Shown here: positions 33,376 through 45,120 of the stretch, piece by piece
Position numbering within the stretch: position 1 is the stretch's first letter
How the letters are laid out: each line of letters opens with the position of its first letter
DNA from: Marthasterias glacialis
Lineage: Eukaryota > Echinodermata > Asteroidea > Forcipulatida > Asteriidae
Length of the DNA: 64,000 nucleotides
NCBI GenBank assembly: GCA_911728455.2
Contig: OU452224.1
Span: 3,844,001 to 3,908,000 of the forward strand
Direction of reading: 5' to 3'
The notes under the pieces: generated by a model
Databases searched by the model: none
What the model was told of the DNA's origin: nothing
What the model saw: only the letters and a program-made list of their open reading frames with translations
Made by a program: the position numbers and the translations under genes

Positions 33376-33688
33376 TTTTATATCCGTAGGGGCGTGTACA
33401 TGGGTTTTGTGACGACGTTCGAACTGCCATTCATTTCTCTATTTGCATATCATGACACAAAAGACTCTTGGCTGCGTAGACAATGTATATGCAGATTTTA
33501 TGTAAATGAAGTATTTTACCCATAATCCTTAATCAAAAAAGGTCACTTTTGCCTGCGCAGATTTGAAAAGCCCCAGATATTTATTTGCAGCAGACAGGGT
33601 CTTTTGTGTCGCGATATGCAAATAGGGAAATGAATGGCAGTTTGAATGTCGTCACACAACCCGTGCACACGCCTTGACGGATAAAAAA

Positions 33689-33716
33689 ATGGCGTCTTTG
33701 CAGTATGACCGGAAAG
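33689..33716 (+). CDS. Candidate first exon, plus strand (nine codons)
   Basis: ATG at 33,689 reads M-A-S-L-Q-Y-D-R-K plus one base (G), then GTAAGA. The AAAAAATGGCG context resembles YY1-type initiator words. The next plausible acceptor in phase is TTGTCATTTCAG at 35,346; joining would give D-L-I-I-A-L-R-R-L-K-D-P-A-E-M and a stop. Product unknown. Confidence 0.33.
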
Positions 33717-34410
33717 GTAAGAAGATAATTTTGATCCAAAAGTCATATTTATTTAGCCAATAAGACATGGAAACACATAGAAATTAATTATGTTGTATTC
33801 AAGCTTTAATTGAGCCTGGTTTTCGTCGTACAAATTGGCTGGTAAAGCCAAATAATTCCCATATTAGTGGTACATTCCCTGAGGCAATGCAGATAAAATC
33901 ATGACACCGGCGGCACAACGTTGTGAATGAGCACGTTCTTGTACGTGTTGTCATTGGAATAGTCAGTAAGCACCTAAAATAACGTTAGTGAAAACTTTTA
34001 CGTATAAGTTTTACGTAAAGCTAATAAACAATTGTAGTTTACAATACTGAGGTTTGAAGGTTTGTCAGGCATCTTTGACTTTGGCAAATGACGGGAGGAG
34101 CTACCTACAATTTGGTAAATGCGTGGGGGCGAACAAGTACTAAGTAGACCTAGACCCAGTAACTGGACGCTGTACTCCTTTTTTGAGATTTTTGACATTA
34201 TCTGACGTACTAGCGCCCCAGTCCGTGGTATATTTGGAAAGTGCTCCGAAGCGTTTTTTTCTGAATCAGTTACAAAATTGTCAAAATTGCGACAAAGACT
34301 CGACAGAATTGCTTGAAAATCGCCTACTGGCTTTTCCAAGTATTTACGGTGAAATAAAATGCAGTTAATTGTACTCACGATCATTTTTGGTCCTCCAAAT
34401 CAATGATTTT

Positions 34411-34891
34411 TAGCCCACTATCACGCATATATCAAATTTGCCATTAGAATCACCATTTTGAACGTGATACTCAACGACCGTTTCCTTATGTGCATAAACG
34501 CTGCAAGGAAGGATTCCGTGTTCGCTGAGGCCCTAACTTTCATATTGTTTTCCACGCAGTCAACGCAGGATACCAGGCTGTGTAGTGCCAATGTTCGCTG
34601 ATGCCCTGACATGCATACTGATTTGCGTAGTCAATGCAGGATACCAGGCTACACAGCTGGTATCCTGCATTGACTGCGCAAATCAATATGAATGTCAGGG
34701 CATCAGTGAACATTGGCGCTACACACAGCCTGGTATCCTGCTTTGACTGCGCGGAAAGCAATATGAAAGTCAGGGCCTCAGCGAACACGCAATCCTCGCA
34801 GCGTTTATACACATAAGGAAACAGTCGTTGAGTATCACATTCAAAATGGCGATTCTAACGGCAAATTTGATATATGCGTGATAGTGGGCTA
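34411..34891. repeat. Palindrome, arms about 236 bp, 9-nt loop
   Basis: The left arm 34,411-34,647 pairs with 34,657-34,891 with moderate divergence; the loop is GCTACACAG. Each arm contains two diverged units of about 73 bp ending AGGATACCAGG. On the outward strands the tips read CAAAATGG(C/T)G followed by A-N-L-I-Y-A and TGA. It is flanked by direct repeats (34,171-34,340 and 34,896-35,070, 'ctagcgccccag', 'cgacaaagactc.ac'). Confidence 0.75.
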
Positions 34892-35346
34892 GAACTGTAC
34901 TACTTTTTTTGAAATTTTGACTTGGACGGTTGTGCTAGCGCCCCAGGGAAGGATAGGTGTATCTGCTGTGAAGAAGTCGATTTGGTATGAATGTGTGATA
35001 CCCTATTCTCAAAGAAATTCCCAAATCACGACAAAGACTCAACAAAATTGCTGGAAAATCCAGTTACTGGGTCTAGGGATTGGGGTATGTTCAGTGTGCT
35101 GCCCCCTATCCCAACCTCCCAACTCTCCAGATTGGTTTTCATATTGTTTCCATTTTGTACTTGGAAGCTTCTAGTTGCAGGAGTGCATGGAGTGTGGGGT
35201 GGGGCTGGAGGTGCACTAGAGGGCACTCTCCCCTCCCCCACAGTATCAGTTGAACTTTATTTTCCTTTGGCCAAAGAAATTAATTCCTGCATATTCCAAG
35301 TATGTCCCCATTATTTATTCATAATATCTGTACCTTGTCATTTCAG

Positions 35347-35403
35347 ATCTGATCATTGCGTTGAGGAGGCTAAAAGATCCTGCTGAGATGTGAATGGTCC
35401 TGG
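35347..35403 (+). CDS. Candidate second exon with in-phase stop
   Basis: It is bounded by acceptor CTTGTCATTTCAG and donor CCTGG/GTAAGA. In the phase set by the candidate first exons it reads D-L-I-I-A-L-R-R-L-K-D-P-A-E-M then TGA at 35,391. The other two phases also stop. So either it closes a 24-residue product or it is an untranslated exon. Low confidence. Confidence 0.28.
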
Positions 35404-38400
35404 GTAAGACAGGCCAATTTCAAGATTACTGCAACAAACACTTTATTTATAATTGATGACTGCATGCTATTGCTGACAATTCTGACAACAGGTGAGTTTT
35501 GGTAAAATACATGCTATACATAAATGGACCAATGCAATGCCCTGCCCACCATTGCAACTGACTATCTCAAGGATGCTCATGTGGGTAGTGAATGCGACTC
35601 ATGCATCTTGCTCTGCCCCTGAATGCAGCAGTCCAGATGGGGAAACAGTTGTTGTACTACTTTAACTCTTTAACCCTTTAGCATTTGCGCACAATTAAAC
35701 ATCGAGTCAGTTACTCCTTGAACGTGCCATGGAAATTCACAAGATTTCCTACTGTGCATAGAAATCCTTAGATACTTTTCGATGTGAATATTTTCTTGTG
35801 TAGCGAGTTTATTTTATTGTGTAGATGATGATTTGCAGAGTTGTTTTGTTTGCTTTAAGTTTGAAAACATAAGACAGATCAACTGAAACTAGGAAACTGT
35901 GTACAAAGTAAACATCTGTGACAACATGGGAAAATGTGCACAAAAAGAATTTGTGTGCTGCCTCTGATACAGAGGACTTTTAAATCAAACGCACCGGTCT
36001 CTTGAGTAACAAGCAGATTGCTTGGGGTAGAATAACTTTTTCACTGTCACCCACAATGTAAAAGGAATTCATAATTCACTCAGTTGATTTTGCTTGTTAC
36101 AATTATGAGTCTACACCTCTATTCATTCCATAAAACCTAAAAAAAACGTACAGATTCAATTATATCATCAGCTTATCATTGTTTCCTCTTTTGTTCCATA
36201 TATAATAACTCTATCCTTTAACTCAATTCTGACACAACCTTTCTTGCCCTCTTGCTAGTTTTCTCTGTTTATCACTCTCTCCTGTATATCTCAGTTTCAG
36301 AGACAAAATTTCCATCCCTTGTTATTAGGTCTTCACTTCAAAGTCTACATGACTCTCACCCCATATCTAACTTTGAGAAAATGTTGCCATCTCATTTTTT
36401 TAAAAAGTTATATCTTCTTTGGTACACACTGAAGATCGATCTCACCTCTTAACTCAGATACATTCTTGCACACTCCTCCTCTTGGTTAGGCACTGTTCAG
36501 TTTCCAGTTTGCAAATCTTGATAGTTCCAGAACTTTGGTTCTCACGATGGATCACTTCAACCCACGTAACTGTCACAGATAGTTAGACAGTCTTGGCTGC
36601 TCATGCTTTGACATAAATGTGTCCTCTGCTGTATTTTCCTCACTCCACTTTGTCAGAGAGTGTTGCCCACTTTTGCCCATGATACCTACAAGACAATGCT
36701 TTTAGATAAGTTTCAACCCTCATACAATTATGTGAAACTTCATGCATATCTCACTCACTCCTGGTTATTTTTTTTATGATTCCCACTGCAGATTTCTTTT
36801 CCTTTTTAATATTTTCTCTGCCACTGAAGATTACTGTCATTACTCAGTCTTGAGAAATGTTGTTATTTCTTTAATGGGCTTATTCTCTGAAGTTCCCACT
36901 GTCGACCACTTTTGCCCATTACTCCTCTCTCTAAATGGAAAATAGTGAAAATTTCACTCTTTCCTCTGAGTGGTGTCAGTTTGGCTCTTTTGTGAGTGAA
37001 ACTCACTGTGCATCACCCTTTTTGAGTGAAATTGGAGCGAACTTCACTATTCTCATAAATTAAATGGCGAACAGTCTACGAACCATTGATTTAAAAATTA
37101 GTTCAACTTCAACACAGTGCTCTCCAACCATTAAAAGCAAAGGTTGTAAACAGAGGTCCCTATAAAGCATGCATGTTCATTGAGCCTACAGACACTGTAA
37201 TCTAAGGTTGGGATGTTCACCGAAAACTAACGTTTAAACGTTCCCAAATTTTTTGAACGTACGGAACCGACAAGAACAAAAATTTGACCTTCCTTTTCGG
37301 AGTGCCTGTGATTGTGAACAATTATTTCCGTTTTATTTTGTGCGAATGATAATTGAGCAACATCAGCAAGCAAAACAATAGTGTATAGTAGTACAATTAC
37401 ATGTAATACATTGTTGCATTCCAAGTTTTTTTTGAGGAAATACTTTGCTTCTGCCATGTTGTTTTCTTGTGGGCAAGTGGGCACTACCAAAAAACGCGGA
37501 AAAGTTTACCTGTCTAATTCGACTGGTCTAATCTCGATCTTCCATCCATAAAATTGCCATCGCTGATTTCCATCATTTAATACTACTTTGGTGTCACTTA
37601 TTCAAGATAATGTCCAATAAACAACAAACGATTTGGATTGAAAACTTGCTAAATGCGAACGCGGTGACGGCAAAAACCTCAACGAACTGGGACACATTGA
37701 CCAACTTGGTTGCGACAACTCGACATTAATCTACACCCGTCTGTGTTCCGTTGTTGCACCACGAAGCAACAGACCAAAACCTCATTCAGTGGTGACTGAC
37801 TAGACACGTGGTCTGTAGCTGTGCAGTCAGCGGGCGCACAACATCTTTTGATAGGTTTTACATTTCAGACTTCAAATTCTGAATTCAAATCCGATGGGTT
37901 TTTCCCCCATTTGAAGAAGGGACAGTCAGTACAATAATATATTTCCTGACAGTTGAAAGTGTGTTGACATCTGCTCTTCCTTTACAGGTTGCCTTAAAAT
38001 ACACAGAGAAAATAAATCAGGCATCAATGATTGCGGGTACCCAGCACTTGCACCATTTTCCCCATTCTTAGTTTGGATTCATTGCTAGAAATGTTTAAAC
38101 GGAAGTCACAAACCGTTGTTTAAACATGTAGGGAAAAAAACCTAGATTCACAAGCCTACTGTGATCGTTGTTTTTTTTGTTGCTTTTTGTTGTTGCTTTT
38201 TCTTTTCTTTGAAGATGAAATGAGTAGTCTGTGTACTCGTTTTCAAAAGCATAACTAATCATACATTTATAAAAATTGAACTTAGTAAGACAAACATGTC
38301 AAATCTTGAATTTCTTCTGTGTCCTTAAGTTATTGGAAAAGTTACAAAACCCCAAGGTTCCAACATTAATGGCCATCAAAAAATGTGCAGTACCATGTCC

Positions 38401-38742
38401 AACCCCCCCCCCTCCCCCGCTTAAAACTTTCCATAAAGTGTAGGGCCTACTTAAAGTAAAGCAGCCTCCATGCTTTGCTGATCATTTGGGTGAATGTCAT
38501 TATTATTATCAAGCAGGATCTGTCGGGAGCAGCACCTCTTGGTCAATCAAAGAAGAAAAAGTTGAGACCCTAAGTCCTCCAAAATCCTTTACAATGTGAT
38601 TAAACATTGTACTGATATAGTGACCAAATAGAATCATACCAACTTTACTTAAACTTTTGCTACACTTTTGAATTGTAACCTTATTAAATTTAAGCAATGT
38701 TACTAACCATTGAACTCCAAGATTGGCATGCCAGCGTTGCTT
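35404..38742. other. No recognised gene; right arm begins at about 36,395
   Basis: 35,404-36,394 is AT-rich spacer without a supported gene. From 36,395 the sequence is the inverse of the left arm, with patches lacking a partner (37,200-38,150). Frames of 62-87 codons show no domain. Confidence 0.5.
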
Positions 38743-41268
38743 TAGCCTTTAGTCAAGGCGCTCGCGGCTGCCCGAATAGTATACAACACAAACAGCGCCA
38801 CCACCGGTAAACACAAAAAAGAATAGTGTGAGCAGTGGAGCCGCGAAGCACATTTACCAGTTCCTTCATCTAATCAAATATTCATATCTTCAAGAACACA
38901 ATCTTAATTGTAAATATTTAAATATTTACAAATATTAACCAACCACCGTTCCTAGTATTTTAGACTCTTTCATTTTCAATGTAATCAGACAAACACTCTT
39001 TTTAATTTGAAAAGAGGTGACATAACAAAAAGCGATAAAATGGTTTGACAGGATACTGTTTTATTTCTATTTTCACAACTAAAAAACTTGAAAATGACAA
39101 TAATTTGTGTGCAAACAGCTAAGTCAACACCACCCACAAAAAATACCCACCCTTGCCCCCGCCCAAAAAAGAAAAGTGCACCATAAATTTTAAGCTCACC
39201 TCTTGCTGTAATCTTCGCACCCCAACCTCCCAGGGCGGGTGCCCCAATAAGGACGAGTGAATCTTTAAATCCTGCCTAAATACCTCTGCAATGGATAGAT
39301 ATCTTTGAAATAATAAACTATTCCAATCTTATTACTCTGTTTGATCTGCACAGTGACATGTATTGGATAAAAATACTTGACTCAGCAATTTGTTTTCATT
39401 AGTAACAACAAATTTATTAACAAAACGAGTCAAGTCATAGATCACAATTGAAGGCTTTAGGCTTTTTAGTTCTTGCTTTATATGTTAGTTCAACGTATAG
39501 GTGAAAGGTTAGACTGGAACTAATTTACATATGTAAAAAAAAAAAAAAAACGAGAAAGATGCAACAAAAGATTGAAGACATAGCAGCAGCCCCTAATTTT
39601 TTTTTTTAAATACACTAAACAGGTTTTTTAAAGTTTGTTTTTTTAGTTCTTTTGAAAAGAGTTTGGAAATTTAGGACAAACTGAGATTTTAAGGAATTTT
39701 GTGTTACGTATCACTGAGCAAGTAAGGTTAATTTTGTTATCCAATGATGCAAACATTTAACTAACTGGTTTGAAGATCTTTTGGGAAGAGTTCAAAAATA
39801 TGTATTAAGGTCAATTTTGTCCGAGCCAACAATTCAAAAGCAAGGCCCAACTGGGCCCATTCTAGGCTACTAAGTGGGCCCTATAATTGTGGCAATGACA
39901 ATAAAATATTGCCGAATACCATTTTGGTGTTATTTTTATGAGAATCTGCATATCGAAACTAACATGTTCAAACTTAGATGTCTAACAAAGTTAGGCACCA
40001 AATCCCTGTTTTTGTTCAAAAACTGTTCACGCAGTTTGCACTTCTTGCCATGCAGCGTAAAAGCTTTGGGTAAAGAATCAATGGTACTCCAGGTTATTGG
40101 CACTTTAATGGAGCTGGAAATGGGGTGCAGTGCACAGTCGAAGTGCACAGTCTGTACAAGACCACAAATGACTTTCCTCTTCAACCATCTCTTGACTTCT
40201 TCAAAACAAGGTCTATATAGCGCAGGAGTTTCAGCACAAACCTCAAATGTGCACTGCTTTTCGGGAGACAGATGGTAGAATACTAAAAAGGACACAGACA
40301 GTAGTGTATCGACTATATGCAATAATGTACAAAATGGTAATTCAAGTTATTCTAGAAGTTAGAAGGTGTTGTTCTAATAATAATATAAAATTATTAAGTA
40401 ATGTGTTTATACATTTTTATAAAAACTCATGTGGCTTGCATTGCCTAAAAATTTCACTCCACGTCATTTTTGTCAACTCACTGTAGTTCAAACAATATTA
40501 TTATTATATAATGAAGAAGGACCACCATGGACGGTTTCACCACATGGTTTGTTGTTCAGCAAAGCGATTTTGTCCATGATGATGTAGATCTGATTTACAA
40601 ACACTACAGTATTGCATGTGAAGTACACACAAAAAAGTAGACACTGAAATGGCCGATCTCGTAGTCGTTCACTAGCCCTGGCCCTGGTGGTCATGGTAGT
40701 ACTTATTGTAGGTCGTCAGTCATCCAGTAGTCGTACTGACTGTACAGCATGCAAGGGTTTGTTACGGGGAGTTTACTTTCATCGGATCTACTGAGTGATA
40801 GTGATAATGGTGTAACTAAATATGGGACTCACCTGTGGGAAGATTTAAAAACAAATCTCTACACTCCAATCATGCCAGACTGGCACTATGACAGTACTGC
40901 TGTGGTTCAAAACGTCAACAAAATTCCTTTCCTTCGCAGTCGACCCCATTTCATGATCGCCATTTCACAGTCGCCATTTTGTTCGAAATTGCTACGTTTT
41001 TTTCTTGTGACATCGTGGTATAACTCTGATTGTCCATTGCCCAACTGCAAATGAAGCTTAAATGCATTATGCATATCATCAAGCATTATGCATATAATTT
41101 CTACCAAAATTGGTAGGAGAAAGTAAAGAAAAACATAACGGCCTAAAACGAACTGGTAAAGGTGCTTCGCGGCTCTGCCACTCGCTCTAGTCTTTTTCGG
41201 GTGCACTGGTGGCGGCGCTGTTTGTGTGTAAACTATCCGGGCAGCCGCGAGCACCTTGACTAAAGGCT
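38743..41268. mobile_element. 2.5-kb TIR element inserted in right arm
   Basis: Terminal inverted repeats of about 125 bp (38,743-38,868 and 41,150-41,268) begin TAGCCTTTAGTCAAGG and share CTCGCGGCTGCCCG, ACAAACAGCGCC and GAGCCGCGAAGCAC. Flanks AGCGTTGCTT (38,733) and AGTGTTGCTT (41,269) form a likely target duplication of 7-10 bp. The left arm (about 12,985) is the uninterrupted site. Interior frames (39,874-40,278 plus; 39,936-40,322 minus; 40,907-41,254 minus) show no transposase motif that I recognise. A duplication near 8-9 bp would fit hAT, P or Mutator-type groups. Confidence 0.85.
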
Positions 41269-41595
41269 AGTGTTGCTTAAGCTATGCAGCACCGTCCATC
41301 AAACTCATACAAAACTGAGGCAAATTTTGGTTTGGTGTTCCAACTCTTGGCTGTACAAAATCCATCAAAGGTCTATGCTCTTTTGGTAGATTTACACCCA
41401 AACCTCTGTCCTGGGCTGAACCAAGTGATGGGGTATGAAAGATTTTGGTTAGCCAATGTTAATGTAAAGAACATATATTTTGTGACTGCAATAGTTGTCT
41501 TGTTGAAACATCACTTTTGTTGATAAGCAAAGTTGTTGTTCATCAGGGTGAATGTCATTACTGTGAGTTCAACAGTCTCATGTGAAATTAACTCA

Positions 41596-41665
41596 GTCCC
41601 ATAAATCATCTAAATTATCACATCATTATTGTCCCATAAATCACCTAAATTATCACATCATTATT
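41596..41665 (+). repeat. Two-copy 35-bp tandem repeat
   Basis: GTCCCATAAATCATCTAAAT and its copy (C for T once) start at 41,596 and 41,631, each ending 'atcacatcattatt'. The left arm shows nothing comparable. Confidence 0.8.
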
Positions 41666-41708
41666 TGACAGTAGTCATAATTTTGTATCTGTTTTGTTTT
41701 GGTTGCAG

Positions 41709-42253
41709 TGAACCTGATGAGCCATTGGGAGAAAGGAACTTCACCACTTATTGACGTCTAATTGATGAAATGATCAAGTTCAAACAAGTGCAGATTTCAT
41801 GAGGGAGAACAGAGTTAGTATCAACAAAGTACCAGGCCAGTGATGGAATGCATCATGAGACTGTAGGTCATTTATGATGCCATCAAAGACCTTCCTGCTA
41901 TGACATCAAAGACTTTCCTGCTATGACATCAAAGACTTTCCTGCTATGACATCAAAGACTTTCCAGCTATGACATCAAAGACCTTCCTGCTATGACATCA
42001 AAGACCTTCCTGCTATGACATCAAAGACTTTCCTGCTATGACATCAAAGACTTTCCTGCTATGACATCAAAGACTTTCCTGCTATGACATCAAAGACCTT
42101 CCTGCTATGACATCAAAGACTTTCCTGCTATGACATCAAAGACCTTCCTGCTATGACTTCAAAGACTTTCCTGCTATGACATCAAAGACTTTCCTGCTAT
42201 GACATCAAAGACCTTCCTGATATGACATCAATCTTCTGTATGAATCTTAACAG
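41709..42253 (+). other. Exon-like unit expanded by minisatellite
   Basis: The acceptor TTTTGGTTGCAG and donor ACAG/GTGAGTTT are the same as those bounding 11,972-12,189 in the left arm. The segment is 545 nt here versus 218 nt there, the excess being the 23-bp repeat. It is not open in any frame. Confidence 0.3.
41881..42235 (+). repeat. 23-bp minisatellite, 15 full units
   Basis: Units begin CATCAAAGAC at 41,881 and every 23 bases to 42,203, with a partial at 42,226. The unit is CATCAAAGACTTTCCTGCTATGA-like with a C/T variant (GACCTTCC or GACTTTCC) that alternates irregularly. The left arm has a single unit at about 12,003-12,027, so the array expanded in the right arm only. Confidence 0.92.
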
Positions 42254-42502
42254 GTGAGTTTACAAAGCAAGGCATGTTTTATACTGTTTTAACCAATGGA
42301 GACATACCAGTGAAAATACCGTCAAAGTAGAATTGAGAGAAGTGAGAAAAACCTTTTTTTAAGTGAATGTACAAAATATGTTTGTACCAAGAGAATTCTC
42401 AAACGAATGATTCCTTTTTCATGTGATGTTGATACAAGTTCAGATCACTCTCACACACCATTAGGCTTGGATGAGTTGCTGTTAAAACTCTGAACATCTC
42501 AC

Positions 42503-42604
42503 ATTCTTTTAAATTATGCCAAAAGATATATTTCTTATACAGTGTTTTCCAACATTCTTTTAAATTATGCCAAAAGATATATTTCTTATACAGTGTTTTC
42601 CAAC
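42503..42604 (+). repeat. Two-copy 51-bp tandem duplication
   Basis: ATTCTTTTAAATTATGCC starts at 42,503 and again at 42,554, and the following 'aaaagatatatttcttatacagtgttttccaac' is the same in both. It creates the 68-codon frame at 42,542, which I therefore discount. Confidence 0.85.
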
Positions 42605-43795
42605 ATCCTTGAACTAAGTACAGATGATTACCTTATTCATTTTGGTTATTACAAACCAGAAGATCAAAATACAATTGTAGTACTCTTTCAAAACCTTCAG
42701 TGCGACAGTTGTGTCATTTTGCTGCTCATTTTTCTGGGAAACATCTAAAAGTATAAATAATAGTTAAGTGTATCGTACTAAAATGAACCAAAAATTTACT
42801 TCCTTCTATAAGTGAGTTGAATATTTTTTATACTTTATATGATTGTACAATTTTGTCAATTAACATGTTCATTCCAGCCAGTTTTCTACCATCTGGGTAT
42901 GGGTGAGTTTTTTCCAAGGACTTGTTAAAGATGGTAGACGAATATTTATTGTTAAACTTTTGCTTAGTTCACTCCGAGGTAAAGTTTTGATCCACTCCTG
43001 GTAACAAAAGTTGACAGTGCAATGCTAACTTCAGTTGTTTCACAGAACATTTGATAGTTTGCATCCATGAGTTGCTATCCAATAGTACATGTACTGCATC
43101 TGAAAACATGACTGTCTGCTGCCAGTGCACCAACTAAGATAAATCTTACCCAAACTAAAAATATCAAGAATCATTGATCCAAGTTGAGGCAAGCTATTTG
43201 AATGAATATTTTAACAACTGGGATTATGTAAGCCATCGCTGAATGAAAAATGACTAAATTGTAACCCTCCCATTCCCGGTTTTCCCAAATAGAATGCCAT
43301 AGCCTATCACATTTTTGAGCCACTGATTTAAAACATGGTACATGACCTGCATTAGTTATTATGCAGGTGTAACTTAGGTTTTTGAACACCTTTAGTGAAC
43401 AAGTTTGTTAAGGTACTGATAGAGTTGAGGATGGATTATGGCATTTTGTGCTCTCAATTAGCTTATCAACCAAAGAAAACAACTATGTTTTTATTTTCAC
43501 CTAGATTGACATGTAAAGTTTCAAATGAGTTGTTAGGTCTTGTTCAACAGGAGATGACACTCACTTTCTTTTACCTGGTGCTTCTACTTTACACAAGCAG
43601 CATGATTTCTGTTTGCCATTTAAGGCAGCATTAACTAAGAGTGTGAATGCAAGTCCAAAAATATAAAAGGAATGTCAGCTTGTTTCAGTGTAATTAATTT
43701 GAGGAAGCAGTTCATGCAAATCAAAAGGTGTTGATTCCAACTCAAAAAGGCTGTAGGTACCAGACAATGATCTTGTTTGAATTGCATCCATTGCA

Positions 43796-44861
43796 GGGGT
43801 AGAAATAGGCACCTGACATACTGGGGCTAATTTTAGCCCCTGGGTATGAATAAAAAGGATGGGCCCAGGGGCTATCCTCCAGGGACCAGGGGCTTTGTCT
43901 GAATTTTAATTTTGCAAAATACAAGTTGATCTCTCGCGTACTAATGTTACATGCATACCGTTGATACCCACCCCAGTACCTGCCGTAAATAAGGCCTACC
44001 ATGCATCAATTTTCTATTAGTTTAACGCAACTTCAATTTAATGTTCAACTTTTCAAATAAAATTTAAAATTTACAATGTTTAATAAAAATACTTAAGAGC
44101 TCCATCACAATACTATTGTAGCTCGAGCTCTGAATTTAGTTTGAATACTGCTGGAAATTTTGTGAAAGCGTTTCTGAAATGGTCGGTGACACGTGTAACC
44201 GTCCCTTTCAAAAACAAAATTTAGTGCAAAAAAAAGTTTACACGTTGACAGCACACTAGTCAAAACATTGCGTCTTCATTGCAGCATTTTGACTTTGATC
44301 TATCACCCCGCAAAAAAAAAAAAAAAACAGGAAGAAACAGATCTTACATTTAACTGTTAAATACTCTTTCCATTCATCCAGGGTATCGTAACTATTGTAA
44401 TTTTAGCTAAATAAAGCCTATATTGTGTAGTTTTCGAAATCATGCTGTAATTACCGGGGAACTTGCTCCACTGACCATACTTTTGACAGCTTTCGCATGC
44501 GTACCATCGATGACAATTCTGTGTAATCGTCTAGCAGTTTGTGCACCAGCGATGTCCCAAGCATGCATAGATCTGTGTAGTCTTAAGTGAAGGCATTTTG
44601 TCATAATGCACTGGTATATTTCAACAATAGAGGGCGTTCCTTCCCATTTTTTCGCATTGTTTTCAAAGCGTTCAACATTTCTTGCATTTAATGTAACACG
44701 CGAATTAGCCAGATAACAAAAAATATCAGCCTGAAAGTTCTTGCAAACGGCAGTACAAAATTACACTTACATATTTTTGTTTGTGTCCCCCCCCTTAAGT
44801 TAAGCTTGGCCCCCTCTTGCCCCCCAGATTAACAGATCTGGTGCCGCCGCTGGCAGAGAGC
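43796..44861. mobile_element. Right-arm-only segment, possibly a non-autonomous transposon
   Basis: The tips read CAGGGGTAGAAATAGG at the left and, inward from the right, CAGCGGCGGCACCAGATC, loosely alike as in hAT-type ends. The left arm instead carries 8,998-10,485 at this place. There is an internal inverted pair 'ctggggctaa'/'tagcccctgg' near 43,822-43,842. No clear target duplication, no gene. The 86-codon minus frame has no domain. Confidence 0.4.
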
Positions 44862-45120
44862 AATGTCCACTGGTATACACACATCCTCAGTAGTACCTAA
44901 ATTCTGCAGGTCAGTTGCAACTCGCAGTCTGTTAACCAAAAAAATGATCATGGTATTCACAGTGCTTGTCTTTCCTTCTGTTAGGATATTGAGGCACAAC
45001 TCTTCATCCCCATTAAGTCCAGTATTACGATACTTCTTTCCTAATCTGTTAGAATGTTAAGGCACCACTCTGTGCATTCAACCTTCACCACTGTCTGTAC
45101 TCCTATATACCCATCCAAGT
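44862..45120 (-). repeat. Right-arm single copy of the 585-bp-period unit
   Basis: This is the inverse of 8,780-9,000. Its minus frame has TAA where the left copies have TTA or AAA codons (CCT-TTA, CCT-AAA versus CCT-TAA). The plus strand stays open (44,863-45,060). Confidence 0.7.

Larger units (their letters stand above)
33052..33985. repeat. Palindrome with divergent promoter-like first exons
   Basis: The left arm, about 33,052-33,475, pairs with 33,592-33,985; the unpaired centre is about 115 bp. The outer tips read ACGTTATTTTAGGTGC and its inverse. Inside each arm, pointing outwards, are an octamer ATGCAAAT (33,616 plus; 33,448 minus), a start ATGGCG 66 bp further on, nine codons, and a donor GGAAAG/GTAAGA. 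The result looks like an inverted duplication of a promoter and first exon, though a fold-back transposon that captured them is possible. Confidence 0.7.

Noticed and set aside
41881..42235. CRISPR-like array
   Set aside because: The 23-bp units are contiguous with no spacers; it is a minisatellite in eukaryotic DNA.
42542..42748. 68-codon frame
   Set aside because: It starts inside a 51-bp tandem duplication and has no domain.
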